From assembly GCF_963678635.1 (NCBI RefSeq), contig NC_087065.1, forward strand, positions 74,163,345 through 74,227,344: DNA of 64,000 bases. The letters are read 5' to 3'. The stretch's first letter is position 1. The number at the start of each line of letters is the position of its first letter. The position numbers were made by a program, and so were the translations under genes. This stretch comes from Symsagittifera roscoffensis (taxonomy: Eukaryota > Xenacoelomorpha > Acoela > Convolutidae). A model generated the notes under the pieces. That model ran no database searches and was not told where the DNA came from. It saw nothing but the letters and a program-made list of their open reading frames with translations. Below are positions 10,819 to 21,900 of the stretch, piece after piece.

Positions 10819-11025
10819 GCCCCGATTTGAGCAATCTGAAGTCCCAACGACGCGTAGAGAGAGGCGCCCAATGTGGAATCAGAAGAGCAAGGCACCAATG
10901 AATGAAAAACATAAGAATGTCAGAAACAACAATTTGAACTGAATATGATGTACTGTAGTTGTGAATGAATTTTTTTTTTCAGTAGTGATGGAAGAAGAAA
11001 CGCATCTGTGAGAGCGCAACATTTC

Positions 11026-11820
11026 TTAAACAGGTTGAAAATAAAGGTAGCCTAAATAACTAGTTTCTACGTCTTCTGCAAGAATTGGTCTTTGTTCCAT
11101 CAATCTTAACAACACTTGTCCGTTAGGGTCCTCCATTCGAACAAACTGCTGGAGGAAATTAATATTAAAACCAAACATGACCGACGTTGAGGTGAAGACA
11201 TTAGTGCCAGACACGTTCGGCAACTAACTACTATCTCCATTAGCTAGAATGTAAACGCCACCAAACTCCTCGTCATTTTCCTTCAACCTTTTAAGTATTA
11301 AATTAACAGCTGACAGTATTTCTGCGTTCAGCAGGCTCTTTTCCTCAATCAACATAAACTGCAGTCGCTCCAAAAAGTTCTTCCTTTTCAAATCTCGGGA
11401 CAAATTGACGAGCGCTTTCTCGGCTAGATCTTTGGCAGGGAAAGGGGCACATGTAACACGGAATAGTCTGTGAATATGCTCGCCTCCTAGTTGCTGGGAG
11501 CGTCGGGCAGCCAAACTAGTGATCATGCATTTGAAGCCGTTGAACCACGCATACGACAACACCACTCTGGAGAGATAATTTTTACCGGAACCAGGTGGAC
11601 TGAGCATCAGATCGTTTTTAGCCAGCCGACTGTCACTTACAGCCATCAACTTTGCGCGTACCGATGCGCAAAGGTGATTTAACAGAAGCCGTTGCTCGTT
11701 CTTTGATGCTTTTTGGTTTTCAGCAAAATTAACCTGTGGTAGCCATTCAGCACAGAGAAATTGTGCGTCGATGTTCGTCGGACAGTTGTCAAGCTGCAAC
11801 AATTGGGCTCGATTCAGCAT
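11026..11820 (-). pseudogene. Pif1-type helicase domain of the Helitron-like element, interrupted and truncated
   Basis: The frame from 11820 to 11224 contains a Walker A motif (SPPGSGKNYLSRV), the Pif1/Helitron signature around GGEHIHRLF, a Walker B-like MLIEEKSLLNAEIL, and GGVYILANGD. A single in-frame TAG at 11224-11226 interrupts it where the family normally has a Gln after the GD motif. The same frame then continues LPNVSG, FNINFLQQFVRM and LLRLMEQRPI, exactly the expected order, until a stop at 11026. The later helicase motifs are missing. The family unwinds DNA during rolling-circle transposition. The simplest reading is a CAG-to-TAG mutation in a dead copy plus 3' truncation. Confidence 0.85.
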
Positions 11821-11882
11821 CCTGTGCTGAGTTTCATCTACAAAGGCTGAAACTTCTGATTAAATTTCATGCATTCTACCAA

Positions 11883-12826
11883 TCAGCACAGTAGGTGTTG
11901 GCAATGCGTCTTCACCTTGTAATTCCAGAAGCTGCGCAAATGCGGCTTGTGCCCCAAGAAGCTTTGCAGGCCAGTCAAGGCTCCTCCAGGAAAATAGCGC
12001 AGTTCATCGTAAGCGTACATACGTAGCAAGGCTGGTATGTGATGTTCGGTGTATCGGTCACATTGTTGTAACAATCCAGCTTTCACGTATGATTCGCGCA
12101 GAACAAGGCTTCGAAAAAGGTCCAATTCAGTCAAAACGCAAAACAAACGAAACAAGGAGCTTGATAGGGTTGCGAGGAGACACGCTCTTGAAAACAATTT
12201 CAGGCAAAAGTGCGTTCTCACATTCGTAGAGCCAAACTTCAAACATGTTTCCTCTTTCCCTACACTTCTCCAATATATTACAAATATATTTAGATTTAAC
12301 TGTTGCAGGTTTGCGCAAAACGAAATCGGTGACTGTATCAACTGCTTGTGCACGCACTTTTTCAATTTTCCCACAACAATTAATCCAGGGAACATTTGTG
12401 CAGTTCATAAAGTGTCTTTTAACTTGGTTCTCTGTTTCCTTACACGACTCCAGAGCGAAACATCGAAAATACACTTCTATTTTGTCTACGCAGAGCAGTT
12501 CTGGCGAACGTAGTCCAAACTCGGTTAGGCGATCAATTGCTTCTTCGCTTTTGTAAATGTCTTCTTGCAGAGTTTGTTGCGATATAGTGGGGCGCAAATA
12601 GTTGGGCACCAATTCGATTGTTTCTGACATTCCATAGTCCCCAGCATTTTCTACTCGGCAAAACACGAACAAATCGATCTTCAGATGGAACATTTTGAAA
12701 ATGGATGAAAGACATGTTAGTTATCACATATGGCAAACCCATGGCCCAGTGAACACACTCGGTGATAGACAAAAGAGTGCAATCGACCTTTTCAGCCGAT
12801 CGATCTTTTTTGCTCTCCAAATTCAT
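11883..12826 (-). pseudogene. Rep-helicase linker region of the Helitron-like element, frame-shifted
   Basis: Three overlapping minus-strand frames each carry a plausible part: the first (from 12826) includes LLSITECVHWAMGLPYVITN, the second (from about 12690) includes SPELLCVDKIEVYFRCFALE, and the third (to 11883) includes LTELDLFRSLVLRESYVKAG and LLRMYAYDELRYFPGG. Switching frames near 12700 and 12130 gives a continuous protein linking the nuclease to the helicase. This is the region between Rep and helicase in Helentron proteins. At least two frameshifts make it nonfunctional unless they are sequence errors. Confidence 0.65.
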
Positions 12827-14097
12827 GAAGTGTTTTTTTTATATCGATTCTGGACGCCGTCGTTTCGCAACCGAAAACTTTTCCCATCGGAACCAGACGT
12901 CAGCTGAGCAGATCCGTGCTCTTCCATTTTGGCTGCGTAGTAGGTCAGGTAAGAACATGCAAAGTCATCAGATACGGCTGAAAGATTTGTACTCGATTTA
13001 GTTAGGCAAAACAAATGGCAACTTGTTGGCACCATGTGTTCACTACTGGCGGCAGCGTGCATGAATTTTTCGCAGGACATGACACCGTCTGCGACTAACC
13101 AATCTTCATAACCTTCAACTTTTGAGGCCATTCCTATTTTCATCATGACTTTTAGGGCATCGTATGGAAATTGCTTGTTGATTCGAAGCTTCCAGTGGCA
13201 ATTACTCGGAGGAAACGGAGGTGTCCGACAAATTTTGTTCCATGCTTAATCTTGCCGCTTGAAACATCTGAAATTTGATTTTGGACAGAGGTGAGAATGA
13301 ACCTGTACACAGTTCAACCAATTCTTCCAAATGTTTCAGATCGTCAATTTTTTTCAAGGACGACATCATCAATTTTCCTAGTTTTACTCGGATAGACTTT
13401 TGTGAGCACTGGATTAGGTCATCTAAATCGGCTGAGTTAGATGTAGCCAAATTAGAACATGGTAGTGAGGTAGGTTTCCTTGTGTTGTTTGGAATTCAGC
13501 CCGAGCCCACAGTTTTCGAACGGGGCCTATAATGTTTTCCTTACTGTGCATTATGAGTTGCAGGACGGACATGAATGAATTCAGTAGCCCATGAAGTGGA
13601 ATAACTTTCATATCATTGGAAACAGTAGTTTCTAAAGGTACCGCTGTGATGCCTGCATCAGTGTCCACGTGATTGCCACAAAATTGGGCCGAAGGGATGG
13701 GAAGATCAGGAACTTCTATTTCGCACAATTCATTGTCAATTTCATCTTGCGGCGAACTTGAAAGGTCCTCCTTTTCATTTCGATCGAAGACATCATCATT
13801 TATAGCTAGATTTACAACTCTGAAAGGATTGTGCTTGAATATTTCGAAACACTTTTTGCAAAGAGCGAACCTGCAACCACTAGCAGGACACCGCCACTTG
13901 CTTTTCCGTACACATGATGTTTTAACGACGCACCTATAACCACTTCTCATGAAATCGATACAGATCGCCATTCCATGCTCAGTACATCGCACCTCACTTT
14001 GGCCAGAAACATAATGAGTAAGCGAAGCTGGTGCAATATTACGCTTAGCGAACACAGCAAGACGACAATTGCTGAGTCGACAGTCATTGCTCTTCAA
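12823..14097 (-). pseudogene. HUH-type Rep nuclease domain of the Helitron-like element
   Basis: The frame from 14097 begins with a Cys/His-rich possible zinc finger (WRCPASGCRFALCKKCFEIF). It ends with RAEFQTTQGNLPHYHVLIWL, whose PHYHV is the two-His metal-binding motif of HUH nucleases. A second frame covers 13450-13202. A third, from 13146, includes the tyrosine motif DDFACSYLTYYAAKMEEHG, whose tyrosines would attack DNA in the family. The parts lie in different frames, so at least two frameshifts are present. In a live element this domain nicks and rejoins DNA strands. Confidence 0.75.
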
Positions 14098-14263
14098 GCA
14101 CTAATGTATTGAGATTCAAATTCCACTTCGTCTCCAAGTTGGAACTGCTGAGTAACACATTATTTTCCTTAGCGACTGGGAGTCTCTCTAAAAGCATACG
14201 TTTTAGGCCAATTTGATGCATTTTGTTCCAAATGAGAGAGAAATCACTTCGACGTGAGCCAAT

Positions 14264-15675
14264 CTACACTATTGCGTTTTTATTCTCGATGCTACATTTT
14301 CCATCCACCAGTTGCACATCCTCCTGTAGTTGCTTCAACAGATACTGAACGTCTTTCATTTGTGAACCTCCCGGTAGTATGGTCTTGATGTAGTTAACAT
14401 CTGCAGAAGAGGCATATTTTCTTCTGTGACATATGAGGTTATTTAACGCAGTGAGTAGCTTTGTTTTGTGGAGTTTTCCAACCAAAATCTCATTAAGTTG
14501 CTCAATGTTGCAAAACATGAAATAAAGTAAAGAAATTATTTAACTTTGCCGTGCCAACCATCTTGGCGGCAGATCAGGGATTTTTTCATTTCCGGATTGT
14601 AGAAAGGGAGGTCTTTCTCATCACTCATGCTGTCAATACAGCTTTTTATATTTCTTATTATTTGATGACCAACAAAAGTGGCTGGTTCCAAGCAAGCATC
14701 GTAATTTGCTGGTGTTTTCCAGCTGCGTTGATAGAAACGGTCAACTACGCTATCATCCAGGTGATACTTGTCTGCCACATTGGACAAGTTCTCAAACATA
14801 TCTTTTCTATTCCTGCAGAACAAGAATTCTTTGTGGGGCAATAAGAAATCACTCTTGATATTTAGTTTCCGTTCACTGTGCAGAATGGTGGAGGCAACGC
14901 CCTGAAAACCACCCGTAGACTTCGACATGGTCCAAGTATGTGAGAATTGGCCCACTCTAACCGGTTTCGCCCCACGTAATGCCGGCGGCAGAGGAGCCAA
15001 TCTATTATCGTCCGGGTGGCTCAAATTGTGACAAATTGGATGCCTCGGCACATGAATCATACTTAGTTTCGTTCCTCCGTCATGCATTTTACATGTCAAT
15101 AATTGCAAACCCAATTCATTGATCATCAACGCTGGTCTCATTTGAAAAGGCAGGTTGTCGTCAACGGCAGTTAGATAATCGCTCCTTATGCAGCCAAGTT
15201 TGAGGGAAGAGACGGCATTGAATAATAGGAATGAACTATCAACAAAATGAAACAGGTGTTTAAAACCGACGGTACCAACTGAATGAATGAAAGTTGAGGC
15301 ACTTCAAAAACACCGAACAAATGGGAATGCAAATTTTTCCATAGCATTGAGAAAGTTTTCAGCGGTGTACGAATTAATGGGACTCCAAAACATGTTGACG
15401 CATTTGGTAACATCGTTGAATAAATGACGTTTTTCATCTTCACCTATTTTTTTCATCGGGGCATGCCTCCAGGAAGCCAATAACTCAGCGGGAAGCAGTT
15501 GCCACAGTTTCGTTGACTTGAACTTTCTTATAGCAACCGGCCAACCATTTTCCCAAGTACTTCCCTTTGAATGACAACACAATGCATAGCATTGAGGACA
15601 CAACAATTTTCCGGTTGCAATTTTCTTGGTGTAAGCCCTCCTAAACATCTTCACATCACACCCAACAACCGCCAT
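14264..15675 (-). pseudogene. N-terminal Rep region of the Helitron-like element
   Basis: Frames at 15675-15186, 15141-14536 and 14518-14264 hold protein-like sequence with family-typical features: LLCPQCYALCCHSKGSTWEN with paired Cys (possible zinc binding), RKFKSTKLWQLLPAELLASW, a segment with HPICHNLSHPDDNRLAPLPP, and a conserved-looking basic and aromatic stretch to 14536. It precedes the nuclease in the same orientation. No catalytic motif of its own is visible. Stops between the frames show decay. Confidence 0.6.
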
Positions 15676-15804
15676 TTCAAAAGGGTACCATTTTGTTGAA
15701 GTTCGCTCGCATAAACTGCAGTTTGCTCGTTAATCAGCCAATTTCGGCTATTTTATGTAGCAAACTTCACCTCGTTAGCACCAATGAAGAGTTATTTCGG
15801 CCAA

Positions 15805-16116
15805 CTACATGAACATCTCTGTTTCAATCCCGTAGCTGTAACCTCGACCAGCGTCATGGTCATCTCTTTGGCTGTTGCTGAAGTCTCGCCCCCCCCCCTG
15901 ATCATCCTCATTTTGAGTACCATCGTCATACTGATCTTGTGTGGCTGCGGGACCAGCATTGTTATCGTCTTCGTGATTGTGATAATGGTATTCCGTTCTT
16001 TCAGGTGTATAAACAAAACTCCTTGGCGGAATTGGGCTGCCGGTATTATCCGACAGAGGAGCTGTAACAAAAAAATGACATGCTCGAGAATCGATCAGAG
16101 AACCAACGGAGTACAA
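15805..16116 (-). pseudogene. acidic linker frame, probably part of the Helitron-like element
   Basis: A 103-codon minus-strand frame whose second half is very rich in Asp, Glu, Gln, Asn and Gly (for example DQYDDGTQNEDDQGGG). It lies between the N-terminal ORF and the Rep region on the same strand, so it may be a linker of the original protein. No domain is recognised. Confidence 0.3.
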
Positions 16117-16597
16117 TTGATGTGTGCTACCGTTAGGCTAAAGAGACGTTAAGAACAAACTCATCTGTTTTGATCGTAGAGCATAAACACTGTACAGGTT
16201 CATAGGGCTGCCAGTAATGAGTGGTTTGCTTTTAATGTGACATGTTTCTTGAGCACTACAAAAGCAAATTATTAGATATATGAAAAGTAAACCTGATTCA
16301 CGTCCATGGACGAGATGGGATTGTGCAGATGTGAGTGGAGACCTTGGCATCAAGTAGCAGATATGGAAGCTGTACGATTCCGCCGTTGTTTCGTTCACAT
16401 TGATACTGGGCTTGAATCAGCCCTTTACTCTAAACCCCTGTCCAACAAAAAGCAGGAAAAAACCATTGGAACAATTTTACGCCATTTACAACCTTTAGAA
16501 AAGAAAAAAATGGTTCTATTTGGTCAACAAATTGCCATGGCATGGGTAACGTGAAAAATGTTCAAAGCTAAATCAATATAACACTTGGATTGACAAG

Positions 16598-17441
16598 TTA
16601 ACATTTTACGTCGGCAAATATTTCGAACGGATCATCACGAGCATCAGTGGCAGGCCAGCTCCGCACATTAGTGTCTATGAGGAGACGAGTCAGCCTATTT
16701 GAGATAATGTTGAGTTCATCATTGGCAAACTCGTCAATCTCGGGAAAAGAAAACGCTTCCAATGGCGCTTCGCCGGATCTTTCGTACATCCACAAGTTCC
16801 TGTCCCGAATTGCCCGTCACACAAAATGCCACTGCATGTATGATCAAGTGGGGAGGCTTGATTGACGCTGATTCTATGTGAAATAAAATCGAAAAAGACG
16901 TAGGAACCATGCAGCACATTTGAGGGCGGCATAACGTCCTCTACGAAGGATAAAATGGTTTCCACTGGCACAGCGGGTTCTTCAAAGCGAAGAATAGGGT
17001 TCTGCTGGACATTTCCATCAGATTTTGGGAGAATCAGCCACACTTCGTCCCCTGCCGTGAAATGATTACTGTATCGGAGGAAATCCGACGACTGCATTTC
17101 GGACTTCCCAAACACTAAGACCACATGAGGGGACTGAGGTATTCCGAACGCGTGAAACCTGTCGAACTTGACGGGCTCCGGCAGACGACTCGCACTGGAG
17201 CCCCGTCCTGGCTGCCAGGTTTTTGTAAAAGACTTCTTGGCTCTTTTGCAACACTGGGGTAGAGGTAAACTGCTCGCATTTTGAACGGTCCCGTCACCAG
17301 TTGGTCTGGGTTAATCAAATTCGTGTACTGCACCTCTCTAAACCGAAAAAGTTGTTCCTGAGCAGCTTGAACGGAGAACGTTGCTTTCAAGAACATAATG
17401 CAGTCTAAAAACCATTGAAAAATTGTGATCTTAAAGTTCAA
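16598..17441 (-). pseudogene. N-terminal ORF of the Helitron-like element with a Cys cluster
   Basis: Overlapping minus-strand frames at 17441-17115, 17124-16690 and 16795-16598 give one protein if frames are switched near 17120 and 16750. The middle part has GDEVWLILPKSDG, SYVFFDFISHRISVNQ and HTCSGILCDGQ, then TGTCGC. The last part is acidic (FPEIDEFANDELNIISNRL). Some Helitron-like elements encode a single-stranded-DNA-binding OB-fold protein, and the beta-rich pattern with a Cys cluster would fit, but I cannot confirm it. It is upstream of and co-oriented with Rep. Confidence 0.45.
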
Positions 17442-17578
17442 AATGCGTCATTCTAGTGAATCGAACTGATCATCTTCGAATTTAGAGTGAATTGCACAAC
17501 CACGAAGCTAGCGAGACTATAATTATTACGAATCAAAGCCCGATTTCATTCAATGTGACATGGTAACAGCGGCGTCAA

Positions 17579-18968
17579 ATTGATCGACGAAAAACGGAGA
17601 GATGAGTTTAAGATGAAAAAAAAAATACTCGAAAAGCGACTTAAGAGTCGTTCATACAAGTGATTGCTTCAACAAAAAAAAACACATTAAACATTGTCAT
17701 TATCCTTTGAAAAACTGCAGCCTATTATATACAGTGGGTCAGAGTAAAAAAAGCAATAAACAGCTGAGTGTCCAACTCTGGTTGAGATGTACTGAAAATG
17801 CTTCAGTACCCAAAATAACTACACTGGTAGTTAATAAACAAAACGGTTACAAAAAAACAGAGATTACAGTTAGATAAGATTTGAAAAAAAAACATAACCT
17901 AATTATAATATCAGTAAGCAATTTAAGATAAAAACGAAACGGTTACACTGTTGGGAATTTTGAAAAACGGTTCTCCAATTAAAGTTTTAATTCTCTGCAA
18001 ATATTAAATTAAAAAGATCACAACTGAGTCCCACACAAGTATGCAAAAAACATTCATTGGTTTCAAAGCCATCAAGAAAACGTAGTAATTGTACCAAAAA
18101 GCGAAAATCTTCAGATTAGCGTGGGACTCGAACCAGTGCCACGCGCAGCTCAGCCATATATGTTACTTATTGAACTAAATCGGCACAAAAAGCACTGTCA
18201 ACAAATTAACTTTAGTTCAAGCAATTTTATGAAACAACTTTAAAAATCCTATATACGTTCCTAAACTTAGTTGGCCGAGATCGCGAGTGACACACATTCC
18301 CGTCCCCCCATCTTATGTGCAAATTATAGATTGGCTTTACCATTTTCAAAGGAAATGTGTATCGAGTCTCTCAGTACCGGTGGGTGGGGGGTTAATTTAC
18401 TGTTTTTAATCTATCTAAAACTAAATCAAACGGCGATCTAATTATGAAAAGAAATCGTCATAGTTTGAAAAACTAAATTAGGCTACCTAATTAATCTACG
18501 ATTTTTTAAATATCAATAGCAGATACAACAATTAGTTCACAACATTGATGAACTAATGCAACAAGACAATCGTAAAATTTGGATTCTGAAGTCAACGTGT
18601 CTTTACACTTCTGGCATTGTTACGTGTCTTCATTATCAGATGCCATAAAGTCAGTAGACATAATTGGCATTGATTTCAGTTTAAAAAAAGTTGGCTTCGG
18701 AGCCGTACGAGTAGAATACGTCTCCACGATGCCATGTGTGCTAACAATTTCTGATATAACCAGCAGTGTCTGATCGCCAATTGATGATATTTTGCAGAAG
18801 ATCCACAAAACAACAATTGCTCATAAAAAAAGAAACCACATTTTGTCTAAAGTTACTACCTGCTCGGGATCGAACCGGCAGTTTCAGGTTGATGGCGCAT
18901 TCTGTATACGCTCAGCCATAATCGTTTTAACTCCTTGGGGAAATTTGCACACAAGATGCAAGACGCTT
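17579..18968 (+). repeat. segment A, long inverted-repeat arm (left)
   Basis: About 1.39 kb that reappears as its reverse complement at about 23804-25192. Only a couple of base differences were noticed by eye (for example near 18245 and 18437). Noncoding, apart from a 62-codon minus-strand frame (18808-18620) of no known family, present in both arms. Outer flanks show no obvious target-site duplication, so transposon termini are not supported. Confidence 0.85.
18855..18930 (-). repeat. tRNA-like relic in segment A
   Basis: On the minus strand TATGGCTGAGCG, then CTGCCGGTTCGATCCC and GAGCAGG. The GGTTCGATCCC box B and its T-arm hairpin are good. The acceptor and anticodon arms do not pair, so this is a SINE or tRNA relic rather than a tRNA gene. 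Copies are at 23675-23750 (-) and 23845-23925 (+). Confidence 0.5.
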
Positions 18969-21900
18969 TACGTAGGACAAGACAACGTACACGATAAACA
19001 TTTTGTAAAGAATCAATTAGTGCATCTTATACCTTAAAAATAACGTAAATAAGAACAGAATTAAGAATAGAACTTGAATTAGCTTTTGATAAACACGAAA
19101 AAGTGTAATTTGATACTTGAAAGCTTTTTAACAAAGACGTTTTTTTATTCAGAATTGAATCCCTTGCAAAACCCATCAGAACTCTTAGCTTCTCCAAACA
19201 AAAAAAAAATACAAAAAAATGCCAATAAACGGAATGAAGAGCTATTGATGTTTTTAAGTGTCGTAAATACGAGGTTCAACAAATAGCAAAATTTAAAAAA
19301 AAATTTTCCTTGCACCACCAACTTTTCTCAAGTAATGAAGATTCCTGTTCAGCCGTTTATAGCACTTTGGCAGAAAAAACATCAATATGCTGTAAAATGT
19401 TTTAAAAAAGAGAACACTTTTTAAAAAGTTTTTTTTTTGAAAAAATCAAAAATTAGTAATTTTCAAAAAAAAAAAAAAAAGAGAAAAACAATTGCATATT
19501 ATGAGTCAGCGTACCCAATTTAGTGGGACTATCATTTCAAATTATCAAAAATTGTTGAAAATTGTAGATTTTATGAAGTTTTCATTTAGGCTTTTTTTCC
19601 TTGTCGCCTCCACTTAAGGCACCTTTGAGCCATCTTGAGAAACTGGTACCTAAACAAGCTATAAAGATAGTCTGAATGAGCCATTTTTAGCATACTAACA
19701 AACCTCAGCATATTAGCAAATCTCAAGAAAAAACCTCAGAAAATAAATAATTTTCAATTTTAACCTTTTTTCTTCTTCAAATGGCGGTACTTAAAATAAT
19801 TTTTCAGCTGAAAAGTCCAAAAAAAACATCAAAAAAATTCATTTTTCGAAAAAACTTCAATAAATCTCATCAGTCTTTTTGTTTGAGTCTTCGAGGTTTT
19901 GGGAGACCTTATCTGGCGGCTAACAAGAAGTGGATCATTCATTTTAAAATTTTGAGAAAGGTCAAAAAACATGTTTTTTCGATTTTTTTGACAGAATTCT
20001 GAAAGCTATATCTTGGCTAAAAACAAAAATGAGGGCCTAAAATTAGTACAAACAGTACTCCCACATAAGGTACATTAGGTTGGAAACAAATAACTGACTC
20101 TAACTCAAAAATCGTTTTTTTTTACTTTATTTCTGAACAAAAAGTTGAAAAAAATCGAAAATTTGGAATTTTTTTGAAAAAAATGGTTGTTTTGAATAAG
20201 TGCCAAGTTTCAGCTGAAACTTTTCATATTAGCTTCTCAATTTTCTCAGATTCAAAAAACTTCACCACCATGATGATTAGTTTGTTAGATAGAACTGCTC
20301 AGATCAGTTTAGACTTATTTTCATAAGTATATCAAAATTTTTACTTATTTTTGAGAACTAAGCAAAATAAAATTTTTCCCAATTTGGGCAAAATGCCCTA
20401 ATTAGTCCAAACACCTGTTCAAAATTTTTGGGTCAAAAAGTCACAAGAGGAAACCACTATTCATTTGACATTCTAGAGCCGCATGCAAAAAATTAGAAAA
20501 AGTTACAGGAGGGTTTTTGAGAACGTGAAAGTTTTGGTCGAAAAGCTAGAGATATCTTTATGAAAATTTTTTGTGCCAGGATCAGGCGGGGCCCCTTCCC
20601 CGCCCTCACAGATTTTTGTGCGAATTGTCGCGACCACCAAGTCTGTACTTTTTTCTGATTACTTGCTTTAATTTGAGTTTTTTCCAACTGTCTGTTGGCC
20701 ATCTTCTTAAAATTGCGCCTTGAAAATCTTAACCAGTCTTTTCAGCTACATACAAAGCTATTTATTTTTATTAAACCCAAATTCTTCATTGGTACAAAAC
20801 GATTTCTTTTGTTTTGCGAACAAAATTCTTGTGTCAATCATAGTTTTTACTTCCTGGGATCAGGTCTAATTTTGGTCATGTCGATTGTTATCGAGGTATA
20901 CTTAGTTAAGAAAACGCACAAATTGTTTTGCTAGTTAGGAGAAAGAATTTTATCGAGTTTTAGAAAGGCTAAGTAATTGATTTTTTTAAAGAATTGCAAA
21001 AGTTTGGTGCTTTTATGACACCTTTTAGGCGGCCGTTTTTTCTGTTTTCTTTGTATGAGAAACAAATTAATGATTTTTTTGTAAATGAACAAAACATTTG
21101 ATTTGTTCGATTTTGTAGGATTCAGACGTATTCCTGCAAACTTCTTAAATACTTTGGCGTTTTAAAGAATTGGAGTTGATTTAGTTTTTGAGAGTATGGC
21201 TTTTCAAAGAAACTTTTTCGTTTGAGTTATGGCATAGATTTTTGTATTGCAAAAGCAGTGAAGCTCGGCCTAACCTCTGTCTAAATCAGGTTTATAAAAC
21301 TATTCACGATTTTGTTGAACAACTAGCTTTTTAAGTATCCGTTGCATTCAATGTATTGTTTTTTGCTCTAAAGGGCTTTTGTCGGCCGAGTCACTACTTT
21401 TTGCGTCGTCTTCTTTTGAAGACTCAATTTTTTATTGCGAGCGTTTGCATCGATGGGACTTAGAAACATGTTATGGTTCAAAGTTTTTCAGACAACCTTT
21501 TTTGCTGAAAGGGTGTCGTCTGCCCTAGTATTGTCGGCTTACTTGCAACTTTGTACATTTTGTTTCAATGCTTTCTGAACACGTATTTTGTCCTTTTTGG
21601 CATGTTGTTCCAGAAATGAATTCCAATACATCAACAATAATTTCTAGTGTTTAATCTTTCATTTTTTTGAAATTTTTCCTTTTTCGATTATTAATGCATC
21701 ATTAATAATTTCTAGTGTTTAATCTTTCATTTTTTTCCGAAAATTTTCCTTTTTATTCGATTATTAATCCCATTTTCGGCTTTTTTTCTTGCCTTGCTAT
21801 GTTGTTGATGTATCGCAATTGGAACGATGGCCCACTATACTTTTTTGTATTTTTGCAAGGAAGAGATAAGTGGCTGGGTTTTTGTTCCGACCATTGAAAA

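Larger units (their letters stand above)
11026..17441 (-). mobile_element. decayed Helitron-like (Helentron-type) rolling-circle transposon
   Basis: On the minus strand, read from high to low coordinates, come: an N-terminal ORF with a Cys cluster (17441-16598), an acidic linker frame (16116-15805), a Rep N-terminal region (15675-14264), an HUH nuclease region (14097-12823), a linker (12826-11883) and a Pif1-type helicase (11820-11026). HUH nuclease plus helicase in that order defines Helitron-like elements. The coding region changes frame many times and contains stops, and the helicase lacks its C-terminal motifs, so the copy is dead. Terminal hairpins or insertion-site bases were not identified, so the limits are those of recognisable coding sequence only. 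Confidence 0.8.
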
